Of a DNA stretch of 64,000 nt, positions 22,411 through 35,049 are shown piece by piece; the stretch's first letter is position 1; the number at the start of each line of letters is the position of its first letter. Source of the DNA: Zonotrichia leucophrys gambelii (Eukaryota; Chordata; Aves; Passeriformes; Passerellidae). Below the pieces are notes generated by a model. It was not told the origin of the DNA and ran no database searches. It worked only from the letters and a program-made list of their open reading frames with translations. The DNA is taken from NCBI RefSeq assembly GCF_028769735.1, contig NC_088171.1, positions 62,362,216 to 62,426,215 of the forward strand, given 5' to 3'. Position numbers and translations under genes: made by a program.

Positions 22411-24737
22411 TATAAAATAGAACAGGTCAAGTGTATAGCTAGGATTAGAAAAATATCCCTTTCATTGTTAAATGGCGTCTTGAACTCCATTTTCTCTATG
22501 TGTGTTGTACATTTTCCCCCTCAGAGAGGGTGAAAACATAAAAGCAATACAGCAGACTGCAGCGTGGGGGAGGGTTTTTTCCTTCCTCACACTTTCTACT
22601 TTTGTCAAGCCACCTGAGAAGTTGATATGAGAAGGGCATTTTAGAATAAAGACATTACTCTGACAGCAAATACAAATGAAATAAAATTGGCCTAAGGCTT
22701 TGATGCCAGAACCTGAATGGAGAGCTGAGACTCAGCAATGCACTAGTTTAATACACCAGAGAAATAGAACTAGAATAATTTGCAATGCAGGATGATGAAA
22801 GAAGAAAATATAACAAACCCAGAGATTAAAATAGAATTTCCAGGCTGTGTATATTCACATTTTGCACTCAAGTTGACCCATAAACATTGCAAGAGAAGCA
22901 AATATGCACTTTTCTCTTCTTTTGGAACAAAGCTCTTTGATATGTGGAGATGCCATGTCAGGATCTCGACCTTGACACTCCAGAGGGAAGGATCTGAAGG
23001 TCTCAGTTTTGGATGAAGTCTTCATGGACATCTCCTGACTCTAGAAGTAGCCACTGCCAGCCACATTAAGCCACGTTGCTCTGGTCACTGAGCAGACAAA
23101 TGGGCTTTGTGGTGGAAGAGAAGGAATCCTTGAGAGAAAGAAGGCACTCACAGGGCACCTTGTGCGTGTGGTTGATGCCCCTTTTCCCTGTACATGTGTA
23201 CACACATCCCCAGCTCTCTCATGTTCCAATTACTTTCCCTAGTGTAAAAACTCTAAAGTTAAGGACTTTTTTGGGTTTCGTGCTTGCACAGCATTTATAA
23301 CCAGAAGCGATCCTATGTGTTGCCACAATGCAAAAAGAAAAAATAATAGCTAGAGGCTCAAAGGCTGAATTGTTTCACATTAACATAGGGGTCTGTTTAT
23401 TTTCATATCCTCCAGAAGACCTCGTTTATTGGTCTCTAATGTTTCTCAGGTTCGTATGACCCAAATATTAATTGTTTGACTTTTTTTGCAATAGGCATTT
23501 TGGCAAGTACTGAATCCATTTTTTGGTATTAAGTCAGCTGTAGAAAAAAATAAATAAATTGCTGAAGTATCAGAGCCAATTATGGGCACTGGTTCATGTG
23601 CTGGATTCTGCATTTCTCTTTTAGATATTTAAATTATTTCAATGCACAGGCCCAGTCATTCCAAGTCTTTGGTCGTATTTAAAGCAATTGAAAATCTCTT
23701 TTCAACACAAAAGTCAAATAATCTTATAGTCTCTTTAAAAATACTGATGGTTACCTTAAGATTGTGTCAGGATGTAAGTTTTAACATAAAATTCAACTTG
23801 CTGGTAAAGGAGTGTTCAGGTTACACAGGAAAAGTGACATAAAGTACAAGAAATAACAACAACTACTCTTTTTCCAAAAAGCCGCAAACCATGGTTCAAA
23901 GACTATGCCATCCTCATCTCCTGGTGTAAGTCACTTCACTTTCTTCAGATGTGGAGCTTGATTGAAACAGAGAGTAATTTTCAGCAAATAAATATAAATT
24001 ATACAGAATTATACAGGTTTTTCCTAAAGGGAGAATTTGCCATCATACAAACTACCCTTAGGAAAGAAACTAACAATTCAAATAAACCAGTCATTAATTT
24101 ACATCTAACTCATAAGTCTGAGTCCTCCAAGCCATTAATTTTGGGTGGGAAGGGCAAGAGTACTGCTCTTGTCTGATTCTGTCTGTGGAGTAAGAAGATA
24201 GTGCTGCTATCTCTTTCATCAGGAATTTATGTACATTAGAAAAGCAATAACTTTTTCACAAGTATACCAACTATCACAAGTAAACAGCTTCTTCAAGCCT
24301 GATGGCAAAACCCCCAGCATGCCGAAGCAGCAGCGCACTTGTTTATTATCATACAGAGTTTAACCTGTTTTTACACTGTCTGATTTCCTGCTTTTCATGC
24401 AGATATAAAAAATCTAGGCTAGGGTGTAAAGGAAGGCAAAGCTTATAAGCAAGAGCTGGCCAGCTGGTGATAGAGGTTATTAACTGGGGACAAAGCAGAC
24501 ATTTACAACAGCGGCACAGAAAAGGGAGAATTAAACAGAGATCTTTAGCAATGTTTTCCTCCCTCAGAAATATCACTTTGTCTACAGCCTTTCAAATTCT
24601 TGGGGAAAAGAAAGAAAAAAAAGTAATATGAATGTTTAGGCTTCCCCTAGGCACTTTCCATGCTCTAGATATCCCGACTGTAGCAGAATATCCTAGCTCA
24701 TCACTGAACAACGTCTCAAATATGCCCTTCCCCTCAC
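22411..24737. other. Non-coding unique sequence
   Basis: AT-rich DNA without a recognisable gene or repeat. Open frames are under 80 codons. The stretch 23390-23540 is complex and repeat-free and could be conserved, but nothing in it is diagnostic. Confidence 0.5.
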
Positions 24738-25068
24738 TGGCTGGAGGGACTAATTTATGAAGAGAGATTAAAAGAATTAAATATAGATAGCTTCACTAAG
24801 TGAAGACTACAGTGGGACAAAAGAATAGCCTACAAATACATGGAGGGGGTTAATTCCTGAGGGAGGTGAATTATTTAGGACAATAGGAGTGGGTTTAACT
24901 AAGAGTAATGGGATGAAATTAAGAATAGGAAAAATTAGGCTGAATATATAAAAGGATCCTTCTTGACAGCTAGATCAATTTGGCCATGGACGACTGTCCC
25001 TTGGGAAGTGATGAAAGACCCATCATTTGGTATATTTTGGGGCAGGCTTTGACAAAACATCATTTTAT
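24738..25068 (+). mobile_element. Old CR1-type LINE 3' fragment
   Basis: The order of short blocks matches the 3' end of older CR1 subfamilies as I recall them: a GGAGGGACTAATTTATGAAGA block, AGATTAAAAGAATTAAATAT, a CCTACAAATACATGGAGGG block, GGAGTGGGTTTAACTAAG, an AATGGGATGAAATTAAGAA block, then CTTGGGAAGTGATG and TTTTGGGGCAGGC near the end. No reading frame survives. It is much more diverged than the copy at 31960 and appears to be an independent, older insertion. The exact subfamily is uncertain. Confidence 0.7.
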
Positions 25069-26239
25069 GCACTATGGAAAACCACTTGCAGGGAAATACG
25101 TGAGAGGATAGGTGTTGTCGGTCTCCTCAATCTTTCTGTAAAAAATTTAATCAAACCAACCTTTCAACTGAGCATTCCAGCTTTGTCATCACCACATTTG
25201 GACCACATTTGGATCCACACTGCTGCATGAGAGCCATACCACCACCATGTCCTTGCCCAGATGGATCTTGGTAAATCCTGCAAGCTCTTCTCTTGGCCTA
25301 CATTCATTTGGCAGGTCAAGATACAAACGGTGGCCACCTCCATCACAAGGCTCCTTCTGTACTCTCAGATGCCAAATTATCCTTTCCCTCCTGCTTATTC
25401 TTCACCATCCCATGGAGGTGCTGCAGCAATTTCTTCATTTTTAAATCCTCCAGTGCAGACAGCTTCATGTTGGGAGCCCCCCAAAACTGCAAGTGTTTGA
25501 AAGGCCTCCCTCTCTTTCCAATGTGTTCCAGGAAGGCAGTGCTTGTAGCCACCACCAGTGAGAGCAGTAAGAACTGCAGCGCAATAATTTTTGGAAATTA
25601 TTGAGTTTTGTTAGACATAAAAAGGTGGTGATGGCTTCATCTTACATCTAGGAGGAGGAAATTGGTTTCTGTAGCTACCTGCAAGATTCTCTACCCTGTC
25701 CTGCACTTGGGCATTAGAAGGAGTTGCAGTACAGTAGAGTTTTTACATAAGTTTATTTTAACTAAAACTGCATTAAATAGAGATTTGGAGTCTATAATTT
25801 TTAAAGAAGTGTTGCAAAAAACTAAATTCTACATGTCTTTGCTGTTTATTCAGGCCCTCAAAACAGGAATAACTTATCATGATAAAAAGGTGTGGCTTTC
25901 CAGATGCATCTGACTTCCATCATAATGAGGAGCTCCATTTTGACACCTTAAAATCCTTAAACCTTCTTAGTTGAGACACAGAATGTTCCCCTATTACATG
26001 GAATGTTTCCATATTATTCCCTACAAATCTCTCTCTCATCCAAAGTCTCGCTATGACCCTGTCAACTCCTGATGACTGTGCCACCACCCTGAGGGATAAA
26101 TACCCCAGGGAAAGGCAGCATTGAGAAGGAGCAGCCTCACACAAAATGAATTCAGAAACTCTAGTTTGTCATTTTGCCCTTCTTTTGCAGGGAAAAAATA
26201 CCCACCATCAACAAAAAAACCCACGCTAGTGATTTCTTT
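25069..26239. other. Non-coding unique sequence with one small open frame of note
   Basis: A near-tandem duplication of ACCACATTTGGA lies at 25191-25213. On the minus strand about 80 codons are open from near 25605 to 25343. They begin with a leucine/valine-rich hydrophobic run and continue into a basic, then helical-looking segment, but there is no Met ahead of the hydrophobic run and I recognise no family. I do not call it a gene. Confidence 0.45.
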
Positions 26240-26560
26240 TGACTTAAACTGGGCATTCAAAAAGCTGTTTTTATTAATGAATCATATTAAGCCATCAGTG
26301 AAAGGCTCCCTGACTCTGTTTAAATAACAGGCTATGATTCCTCCCTCCCGCACCCCCCTTCCCTTTGGCTCCACTGCTATTAATTGAGGAGTTTCTTTGT
26401 TTCTTTTCTAATGAAGCTAACAGAACACATCTGTCAGGTGCTTGTATTCTTCACCCGTCTATAGTATGTAATAGCCCAGCTGGAGGCTATAATGCTACAC
26501 AATACCCCTGGCCGTTACAGCAACTATTTATTCCTGGGCTTTTCCTCAGATAGGGATTTG
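26240..26560. promoter_or_regulatory. Candidate conserved non-coding element (untested)
   Basis: Dense TAAT-type cores (TTATTAATGAATCAT, CTATTAATTGAGG, TCTAATGAAGC), no simple repeats and no open frame of interest apart from a C-rich patch at 26343-26356. The texture is that of developmental enhancers in vertebrate gene deserts. Conservation was not tested. Confidence 0.25.
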
Positions 26561-29500
26561 AAAAAAGTCTGAAATTTGGGCCTAATTGCTATTTACACAG
26601 CGATAGACACCTGTTCTAGCTGAGACACTGGCTCATGAATCCCACACCTGAGACCTTAGGGAAAGGGAAGGGGAAAATTTCAAGCAGCTGCCAGTCCGGT
26701 TCAGAAACAGAGAGCTTTTCTACGAGATATGTACGTACAGTACATAAATCCGTGCCTGCCTATTGCCATAGCTACTGTTTCATGGCCAAATGTTCATTTA
26801 AAGGCTTAACATATGCTGGATGTGTGGACACATGTACACAACCGGGAGGAAAGAGTTTTCTGCCTTTGCTTCCATGTTTTTTTATTGGACTCTCCCAAAT
26901 TCTTGGTGCCAGGATTTATTTCTCCAAAGATCTGTGGCTGTGGGTTGCTGCCAGCCACTGAACTTCCACTCCTGCCTCATGTTGTGCAGTACAATTGCTC
27001 CATTTTCCCCTTGTTTGTGCAAAGGATCCTGCTCTTCTCTTTGTTTCTGTTCAGGGAGCCCGTGTGCTCCTCAGGAGCAGCAGTCCACGGTGGAGACTTT
27101 GTTCTCCCAAGGCTGCTAGCAGTGAAGGGGCAGTGTACAGCCATACATGAATCTAAGTTTGCAGCCTTTCCAAAGCAGTTATTAGTGAAAATCTATTAAA
27201 ATGCAACTAGATCATAAAAATCCCCATTTATTACCTCAGATGTGCATCAAAGACACAGATCCGAAGAAAAGGTTTCTTTCCTTCTTTCTCTCCTCTCCTG
27301 GTCATTGTCATTCCTCCCCCACTATATGTTTCTGTCATTCTGCCCCCATTTTATGTTTCTGTTTTGTGCCAAACAGCCCCGTTCATTAGGTGCTGGACAG
27401 AAATAAAATGTTATTGCCCTGCTACCTTATCAGATAACAATGTCCTCTGCTGCTGCCAGGGAGAGGAGCTGGTGCGCCTGCTTTTTATGGAACTTTTCCC
27501 TCCAGTCAGGGGGGCCCTCTGAGACTTTCAGTCAAGACCTCTCTTTTGTGAAAAGACTTTTAATTCAGGCTGTTTCTTCAATCCAGCAATGCCCTGTCAT
27601 CCCAAGCCTACCTTCATAACACTTTTGTTCGGGGGGGAGGGAAGAAGCATGAGAAGGGGTTGAATAATTAACTGGAAAAATTGGTCCTTATGTAATGCAA
27701 AAGACTTCTGAGAGCTGCTGAACATCAAATGCAAGAAGGGAAGGTGAGGAATAGGAAGGTTAATAAACCGATTAAAAAAAAAAGTGAGAAAAGCTCACAC
27801 GAGGGATGAAATGAGAGTACTGAGCCAAGCAGAATATTCTAGAGGCTTTTAAAAACACGTATATCAGAAAGAGAAAAATGAGTCAAGGAGCCAGCAGTGC
27901 TTTTAGGATGGGGTGGGGCACCCAGATTTGTGAGAGATGAGGGGGATACTGCTAATATTAATTATTTGCTGCAGGGCTCACAAAAGCAGTTCGGGAGCTG
28001 AGCACAAAATGCAGAAATTCATTTCCCAGAGGAGAAAGAAAGAAGTCGTGAGTGATCCCAGGGTCATTCCAGGACAGGTGATAATGAAATTAGAGTTAAT
28101 GAAGATGAAGAAGACACTAGAGCCAGATGAGCCTCCATCCCAAGATTATGAAGCTGATGCTGATAATAAATGCTCCCTGCACATGAAGGGGAACCTTAAA
28201 GGTAGATGGAAACCATGTCTGCATCTGATTTAACAGGAGCTCTGGGATCATAATAGATATTAACCTCTTTCTTCTAAAGACTGAAGTTTTAGTAGCTGCT
28301 GAGTACCTAGGAGCACAGATTCACCCTGATAATGTTGTTAATGCACCTTCTCTGTCCATGGAATGCACTCCAGATTAAAGGGTAATACAGGATGGATCAG
28401 ATATAATTTCCTTGCTGTTTGGCCCTCTATGGCACTGGGACAACTTTATGATGAAACCAAATCCTTGATCTCTGGTAGAAATGAAACTAAATATACACAA
28501 ATGTATAAGTATTTACATTCCTCACTGGCAAAGCCGTACATGACTGTGAATATAAACCAGAGGAAATAAGATGAAAGGAAACAAAAATATCTCTTTCAGA
28601 GACAGTAAAGTGATGAGGAGATTATAAAGTGAAGAGGAGAGAGCCCTGATCCACTGCTGGCCTGTTCCAGGGTGATTTAGGGGGATTTTTCCTCCAGCTG
28701 TAGCCTCACCAGTAGGTAAGGATGCAGTGACTGAGCCTACACTGTGGTGCAGGCATTTTGACTGCCTGGTATAATTTTATGTTTAACAAAAGGGCAGCTT
28801 TGGAGATGTGCTGTCTGCTCTGCTGCTTGCATAGTCCCTCAGAAACATATGTGTGGTTACTTAACATCCACAAACACAAGACTTTGGGTCTGTGATCCTT
28901 GCTGCACAGCACTCCTGCTGATTCACATCCCATGTCTAGCAGAGCACACAACTTTTCATCATTTTTAAGTGCCACGACAGGATGTTAGTACCCTACCAGT
29001 CTCATCCATCTTTAACCAGTGTGATGTTTTTACTGCTTTGTTCTGGACTTGTGATTTTGTCCTCAGTACCAGATGCATCCACTGCTTCTCTCTATTTTTG
29101 CCTACGTACACTTTATTTCACCTGGCTTCACATATGAACTCTTTCTTAAATTTCTATTCTTAACACCATTGTATGTGTTGCAGATCAAATCATGGTCCTT
29201 TCTGTTTCTGTTGCTACAGATGTCTTCACCTGAGCTACAACAAGCTGATCATCAGGGCAATCCCTTGAAACACGTTTCTATTGTGAAGGTTTTGTAGGAG
29301 AGAGTCTTAATTTTTTTTAAATTTTCTTCTTTTTTGGTAATCAAGTAAAATGCTTTTCAATTGAGAATGAAAACATTATGCTTTTGAGTAGATGGTAGTT
29401 ATCCTCTCATGAATCAGCTTTTTGTACGATGCTTCCTCAAAACTTTTTTGTTGTCTAGGTAAATAATGCTCAGTGGTTTTCCTCTCACTGATTCTGGGTG

Positions 29501-30649
29501 TTACTTCTGAATGATTTCTCTCAACTTTTTTGGCCATGATTCCTTTATTAAAGATATGCCTATACTGCTGGTTGGACAAAACCCCCAAACTGACTATTGC
29601 ATTACTTCAGCTCTGTGTGGTTGGTATTTCCTTATTTGGAATTCAAATTTACAGCTGTAAAAAGTTTTTTTTCAATCGTTAGTTGCACATCTGAGTTTAG
29701 CAGTCTCTGATGTTCACCTTGCTTTTCTCTATTATTTCTTTTACCAAAATGACTATATCAGGAAAACATAGTTGTCAGGATGCCGTTTCTTGCTCTAGTA
29801 AATTTGTCTTATGCAAAGATCAGGGTGGGCTTCACTGGCCTCAGTAAATGTAAAGAACTTCTTAGGCAAGCAGTGAATGTTTGCAGCCTGTGTGATGCCA
29901 TAATTTCTTTGGTTTGGCTCATTATTAATGGGTTGAAGTTCTAGACATAAGGGAAATAAGGCATTTCAAAAGTTAATTGATTATGAAAGATCTTAGTTTC
30001 TATTTGTCAGCAGTCAGAATAATCAGCAGCAGTCTCCACCTCTGTCTGGTTCTCAGATTTCTGTCTAAACTCAGTTAAATCTGAATGGCAGGTTACTTTC
30101 AACTTTTCCACCATATTCTTTTTAATGACAAAGTGTAAAAAGAGTCAGTTGGTCATTCCGAAGTTTAAAATTAAGAAAAATGCTTTGCAATACTTAATCA
30201 CGATTTAATCCTCAGCCAATTCTGATCATTATTGCAATATTATCTTGCTGTCTTTGTTGTAAAACATTTGACCTTTGAGAAATCCTGTTTATTTTTGGCA
30301 GCACTGTGCTCTACATTGCATGCAAACACAAGATCAAACACAGTTAGTTTTGGAGAGGGAGAATTTAATACTGTATGCTTTGATCTTCCTCTGTGAAATA
30401 TTCTCTAGACCAACATTTATGCCTGTTACAATCTGAAATGCAGACTATACATACACATCCAATAATATATATATGTCTGTCTAAACCAAAAGCACATGCA
30501 TCTTGGAAATAGGTCTGAAGTCAGTGAGGCTGTTCCCAGATAAAAGCATTGCACAAGGTATGCAAAGGTTTCAGATTTTAGGATTTTTAAACCCAGCTCT
30601 AGAAATCAAATTAAAAAATAGGTGGGAAGAGGGCAATGAGGACTTCTTT
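26561..30649. other. Non-coding unique sequence
   Basis: AT-rich DNA. Poly-G/A patches occur near 27630-27642 and 27774-27782. The + frames at 26813-27199 and 27937-28233 have no recognisable domain, splice framing or poly(A) context. No gene or interspersed repeat is recognised. Confidence 0.5.
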
Positions 30650-30762
30650 GGGCTATGAACTCTTTGGAGCCAGGGTCTCAGCACACTCTGTGTTTGCACA
30701 CTACCTTGCACAATGGGATTTTTTTTTTTCTGGCTGATTCTTAGACACAGCAGTAGTGAAAA
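30650..30762 (+). mobile_element. Ancient amniote SINE/LINE-tail remnant
   Basis: Blocks in order match a widespread ancient amniote repeat tail as I recall it: GAACTCTTTGGAGCCAGGG, then GTGTTTGCACACTACCTTGCA, CAATGGGATT, an inserted T-run, then a TAGACACAGCAGTAGTGAA block. The family is MIR/AmnSINE-like or a related LINE tail; I cannot say which. It is heavily decayed and carries no coding sequence. Confidence 0.5.
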
Positions 30763-31959
30763 TGATGAACACTGACAAAATGTTTTAGTGGGGCTCTTGG
30801 GGTCAGTCCTTCCCACATGTGAACATCTGGCCATACAGACCATCTTCTTCTTACCTGGAACTGCAAAACCTTCTTGTGGCCAAGACAGCAATTTCTTATA
30901 GACAAAATTAATATTGTGAGAGTATTTACTGTACTTTAAGCTGCCTTTTAATCCTATTTAGCAGGTGGAAACAAGAAAGAGGTTTAGCAGTATGTGAACC
31001 ATCTGTTCTCAGTGGAGTACCAAACGCTGGAGCAACTGAGTTGAGCTATCAGAGACACTCCCAGATGTTGTCCAACAACATCCATTTGACCAATTATATG
31101 GAATAATAGCACAATCCAGATGTGAGGGAGCTGCATCTGCATTCTAAGGGCAAGAAACTTGCCTATACATGATATAGATATTACACAGTGGCTTGGCACA
31201 GTCCAGCAGTTTATTTTACATCCAGTGTTTAACCTCTTTTCCCCCCCAAGGTACAAATGTCAATATTGGATTTTCTCTGGTTGAATGAATGTGTCACAGA
31301 GCAGATTAACCACTGGCAGTGAAAAAGGACTTCCACTTGCCAAATCTAAATTTCTCACAAATGGATCAAAGCAGTCTGAGGTACAGAAAAGAAACAAAAC
31401 CAGAAATCTTGCCAAATTTAGTCATGATGGTTCATTAAACTGAACTTAAGACCTCGGTGTATGTACTTTATATAGAAGCTCCTGCTTTCAGCTGGCAGGA
31501 TGCAGAGGCTTGTGTGTACCCACATGTCTGTGTGTGCAAATACATGTTCACCTGGGCATGGGGTGGCAAGGCAGTAGCTAATCAGACAGATGAAGCTAAT
31601 GCTCATCACAGCAGAATTACTCAAGAGCTCACTACTCTCTGGGCTGTCTCCATTTTCACAGCATAGGCTGAATTTCTCCCCTCACTCTCTGGGTAATGCT
31701 GCTGTTCCACCTCTTCACGTTGTGCTTTGCTAATTGCAGAGCAGTGTTCAAAGCACATGGGTGGGGAAGGACCTGGTCCTTGTGAGCCAGGCTGGGTGGA
31801 ACGTTTGCTGCTGAGGGAGCACAGGCTGCCTCTCCATGCTGGGTACAGCTGCTAATACTCTTGGATGTCTGAGTGCCTGAAAAAATATGTCTCTTTCCCC
31901 TCTCCCTAAACCTGAATGGCATCTGCTATTCCAGCATAAGGAACCTCTCCTTTTGCTTA
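30763..31959. other. Non-coding unique sequence
   Basis: AT-rich unique DNA before the CR1 insertion, with a C-run at 31241-31248. No gene or repeat is recognised. Confidence 0.5.
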
Positions 31960-32792
31960 CATGCTAACACAGGTTGTGTGGTTAGTTGACATGTTGGAAA
32001 GAATGCCAATGACATGTTGGAAAGATGCCATCCAGAGGGACAGGCTTGAGAGGTGGGCCTGTGTGAACTTCGTGAAGTTCAAAAGAGCCAAGGTCAAGGT
32101 CCTATACCTGGATTGGGGAAATCCCAAGCACAAATACAGGCTGAGGGATGAATGGATAGAGAGCAGCCCTCTGGAGAAGGAATTGGGGGTGTTTGTGGAT
32201 GAAAAGCTGGCTATGACCTAGCCATAAGCACTTCCAGCCCAGAAAGCCAACTTCATTCTGTGTGGCCAGCAAGATGAGGGAGACAATTCCCTTCCTCTGC
32301 TCCACTCTCTTGAGACCCCACTCTGGGGTCTCAGTGTGAGAGGAACATGGATCTGCTGGAGCCAGTCCAGAGGAGGGCCACAATGATGATCAGAAGAGGT
32401 TTGGAGGACCTCCTACAAAAGCAGGCTGAGAGAGCTGGGGCTGTTCTGCCTGGAGAAGAGAAGGATCCTGGAAGACATTACAGCACCTTCCAGTACCTGG
32501 CGGGCCTGCAGGAGAGTGGGAGAGCTGCTTTTCACAAGGGCAGGCAGTGACAGGACAAGGGGAAATGGATTTAAACTGACAGAGGGTGGGTTTAGATTAG
32601 ATATTAGGGAACAATTCTTTATTGTGACAGTTGCAAGGTTGCCCAAAGTTGTGGATGTCCCATCCCTGGAAGTGCTCAAGGCTGGACTGGATGAAGCTTC
32701 AAACAACCAGGTCTAGTGGATGGCACCCCTGCCCACGGCAAAGAGCTTGAAACTAAGTTGTCTTCCAACCCAAACCACTCCTTGTATCTATG
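31960..32792 (+). mobile_element. 5'-truncated CR1 LINE (pol C-terminus and 3' end)
   Basis: This is a CR1 non-LTR retrotransposon fragment in sense orientation, containing the last part of the reverse-transcriptase ORF and the 3' end. Recognisable peptides include [16 protein letters not shown] and NPKHKYRL (frame at 31961-32221), LLEPVQRRATMMIRRGLEDLL (in two parts, frame at 32347-32550), and SDRTRGNGFKLTEGGFRLDI then SLEVLKAGLDEASNN (frame at 32516-32716). The frame changes between these pieces and stops lie between them, so it is a dead copy. Between about 32220 and 32345 it is shorter than the family, which suggests an internal deletion. The first bases carry a 23-bp local duplication. 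The 3' end (CTTCCAACCCAAACCACT, then a single degenerate TGTATCTATG) corresponds to the usual CR1 terminus, which normally ends in short ATTCTATG-type repeats. Truncation at the 5' end is normal for CR1. Confidence 0.9.
31961..32716 (+). pseudogene. Broken CR1 reverse-transcriptase C-terminal coding region
   Basis: This is the coding part of the CR1 copy described above. It survives as three open pieces (31961-32221, 32347-32550, 32516-32716) in two reading frames, with stops or frameshifts between them. The catalytic FADD-type centre of the polymerase lies upstream of the truncation and is absent. It makes no functional protein. Confidence 0.8.
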
Positions 32793-35049
32793 GCAGGTTT
32801 TTCAAGTTAGCTGAGCTCACCTTGGATTCAGTTCTTGCTAGAAAACTTAATTGACCTCATTATTTATTATTATTGCAATTTTTCTGCTCTCTGCAATGCT
32901 CAATGGCAATAACTTTATATGTTCTTCTGGTTCACTGATTCTTTTTTTTTCCTTGGTATCATTTCAGAGGCCTTTATCAGTTTTCCACTTCTGTGGTTTT
33001 TAAGTTTTACATGTTTATTGCCTTGTTAATTATCATAAAAAGGGTAGGAGATGAAAGAAAGGAAGAAAAATAGGATACACGCTTCTATTATTAATAAATA
33101 ATGGATGCAGTAATGTCCCAATTGTTCACAACCAAGTACTAGCATCCACAACAGTGAATTGCAATGCAATGTGTTGTTGAAGTGTGGTGACTGCAAGGAT
33201 CAAATCACAGATCTGTTTTCTGTTTCCTTTGACTTTACATGACTGTTCACTGGGAGATAATTGCAAACACAGGCATCTAGTAGGCTATGGAAAAGGGGAA
33301 ATCAAAGAGCTGTGAGTCTGTTTTGTCTATGCTGCTGGAGTACACATGTAAGGTCAGAAGTGGTGTTACTTAATGTTAAAAAACATAAAAACTTAATATA
33401 TACTTTAAAATTAGCAGTTATATGTAATTCAGACTAGAAGAATTTTTAAAGTTGGCTACGGCTTTCTTGTTTCTGACAAGTGGGGGACCTTCAGTAAAGT
33501 GGGAGAAGGTCAGTATGGAAAGATTACATCCAGGTGATTGAAATTACTTTTAACTCGAAGAAGACTCTGGACCAATAACATCAGGGTTGTTACTGGCATC
33601 AATACATATTTAAATCAGGATGGGAACTATGTAATGACTAATATATGTTTTTTTAAGACAACCTTGGTATCTTTCAGTGGCAAAATTTCAATGAGATGGC
33701 TAAAAGTACCTGTAGTGTCAAGGTGAGCAACTATAAAGTGCTTGACTTCATGCTGGATCCAATTTGTTTGGTTCAGGACTGCACAGAAGCTCAAGGTGGT
33801 TAATCTGGACAGGCAGTGGAGTAGGACATGAGGAACTTGCCCCAAATCTTTCTGCATCCAGACTGTGTCCTGGGTGAAATTGTCTTGCCTTAACTGAAAC
33901 ACACATGTTGATCCAAAATCAGTAGGTCAGGAATGAATTTGATCAAGTTTTTGTTTTTAAATAACCTAAAAGCAACTGCATCACTACTCTAAGTTAGGTG
34001 GTACAATGGAGTGAAATATTAGTATACATAATAGTTTGTAATGACATTTTTATGACAGAGCCAAACAGCCTGACAGATACAATAATTTAATGTAGAATCA
34101 ATATCTAAATGATCCTAAAATGATCTAGAGAGGACATCTCTGCCACTGAAGGCACAGAAGACAGTTGGCAGCAGCAGTTTGATCCAGGTAGTGTGCAGCA
34201 AAGTTAAAAGTTGTGAGCAGCCTAGAACTTTTCCTTTGGATACTGAGAAGTGCAGGGGAAAATGTCGGAGCAACACCCTATCCATTTAGGTTGATTTTTA
34301 TCAGTTCCATGTCTATGTCAGGCTGACAGCAAGCAGACAGCTGTGTTACCTAAGGATTTTCTGGATAGTGTCTGTTCCTCAGGAGTGCTGATTTATGAGG
34401 TTTTACCAAAGTACTGAATATAGCATAAGCAGGAAATATCCTGAAAGGTAGAAGTGCTGCGTTTGTTAGGGAATGAAAATGAAATTGTCAATATAAAGAA
34501 GAGGAGGATGCGGCCAATAGTTAGGAGCTGCTCCAGGAGTAGGTGAGTGAGGACATCTCACGCAAGACAAGAGGAAACTCAAAGCAAGAAACTTGGAATA
34601 AACCAAGAAGCTGAGCCCTGGAAGAGCAGCCAAGCTGGCTACTTCCACTGGATGCATCTAGTCCAAACACCTGGTGCAACACTGCAGGATGTGACAGGTT
34701 CTCAGGTCCCCTTGCCTTGGGGGAGAACTTGAGCAAAGGGCACTGTAGCCCTGTGCAGACTCAAGCACTTGGTTTCCTCCTCACAGGGGTGCAGGAGGAG
34801 AGGATCTGTGTTGGAATAGGGTGAAATGAGATCCAGCCCTCTCTGGTGCTGTCTAAATTAGCTGAGGTTTGATCTTGAGATATAGCATGACATTTAGTTC
34901 TTTTGTGGCTGCTTGCAGGTTTGCAATTGAATGTTTGACCCTGAATGAACAATCATAAGGGAGGTTTTCTGCCTCCAGTTTTTATTCATCATGTTGTTTT
35001 GCAATAAACATGTCTGGTGTAATCTGTTGCTGAAAACTGAGGTATGGTT
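32793..35049. other. Non-coding unique sequence
   Basis: AT-rich DNA between the CR1 fragment and the LTR. The 91-codon minus frame at 33627-33902 has no recognisable motif. No gene or further repeat is recognised. Confidence 0.5.
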
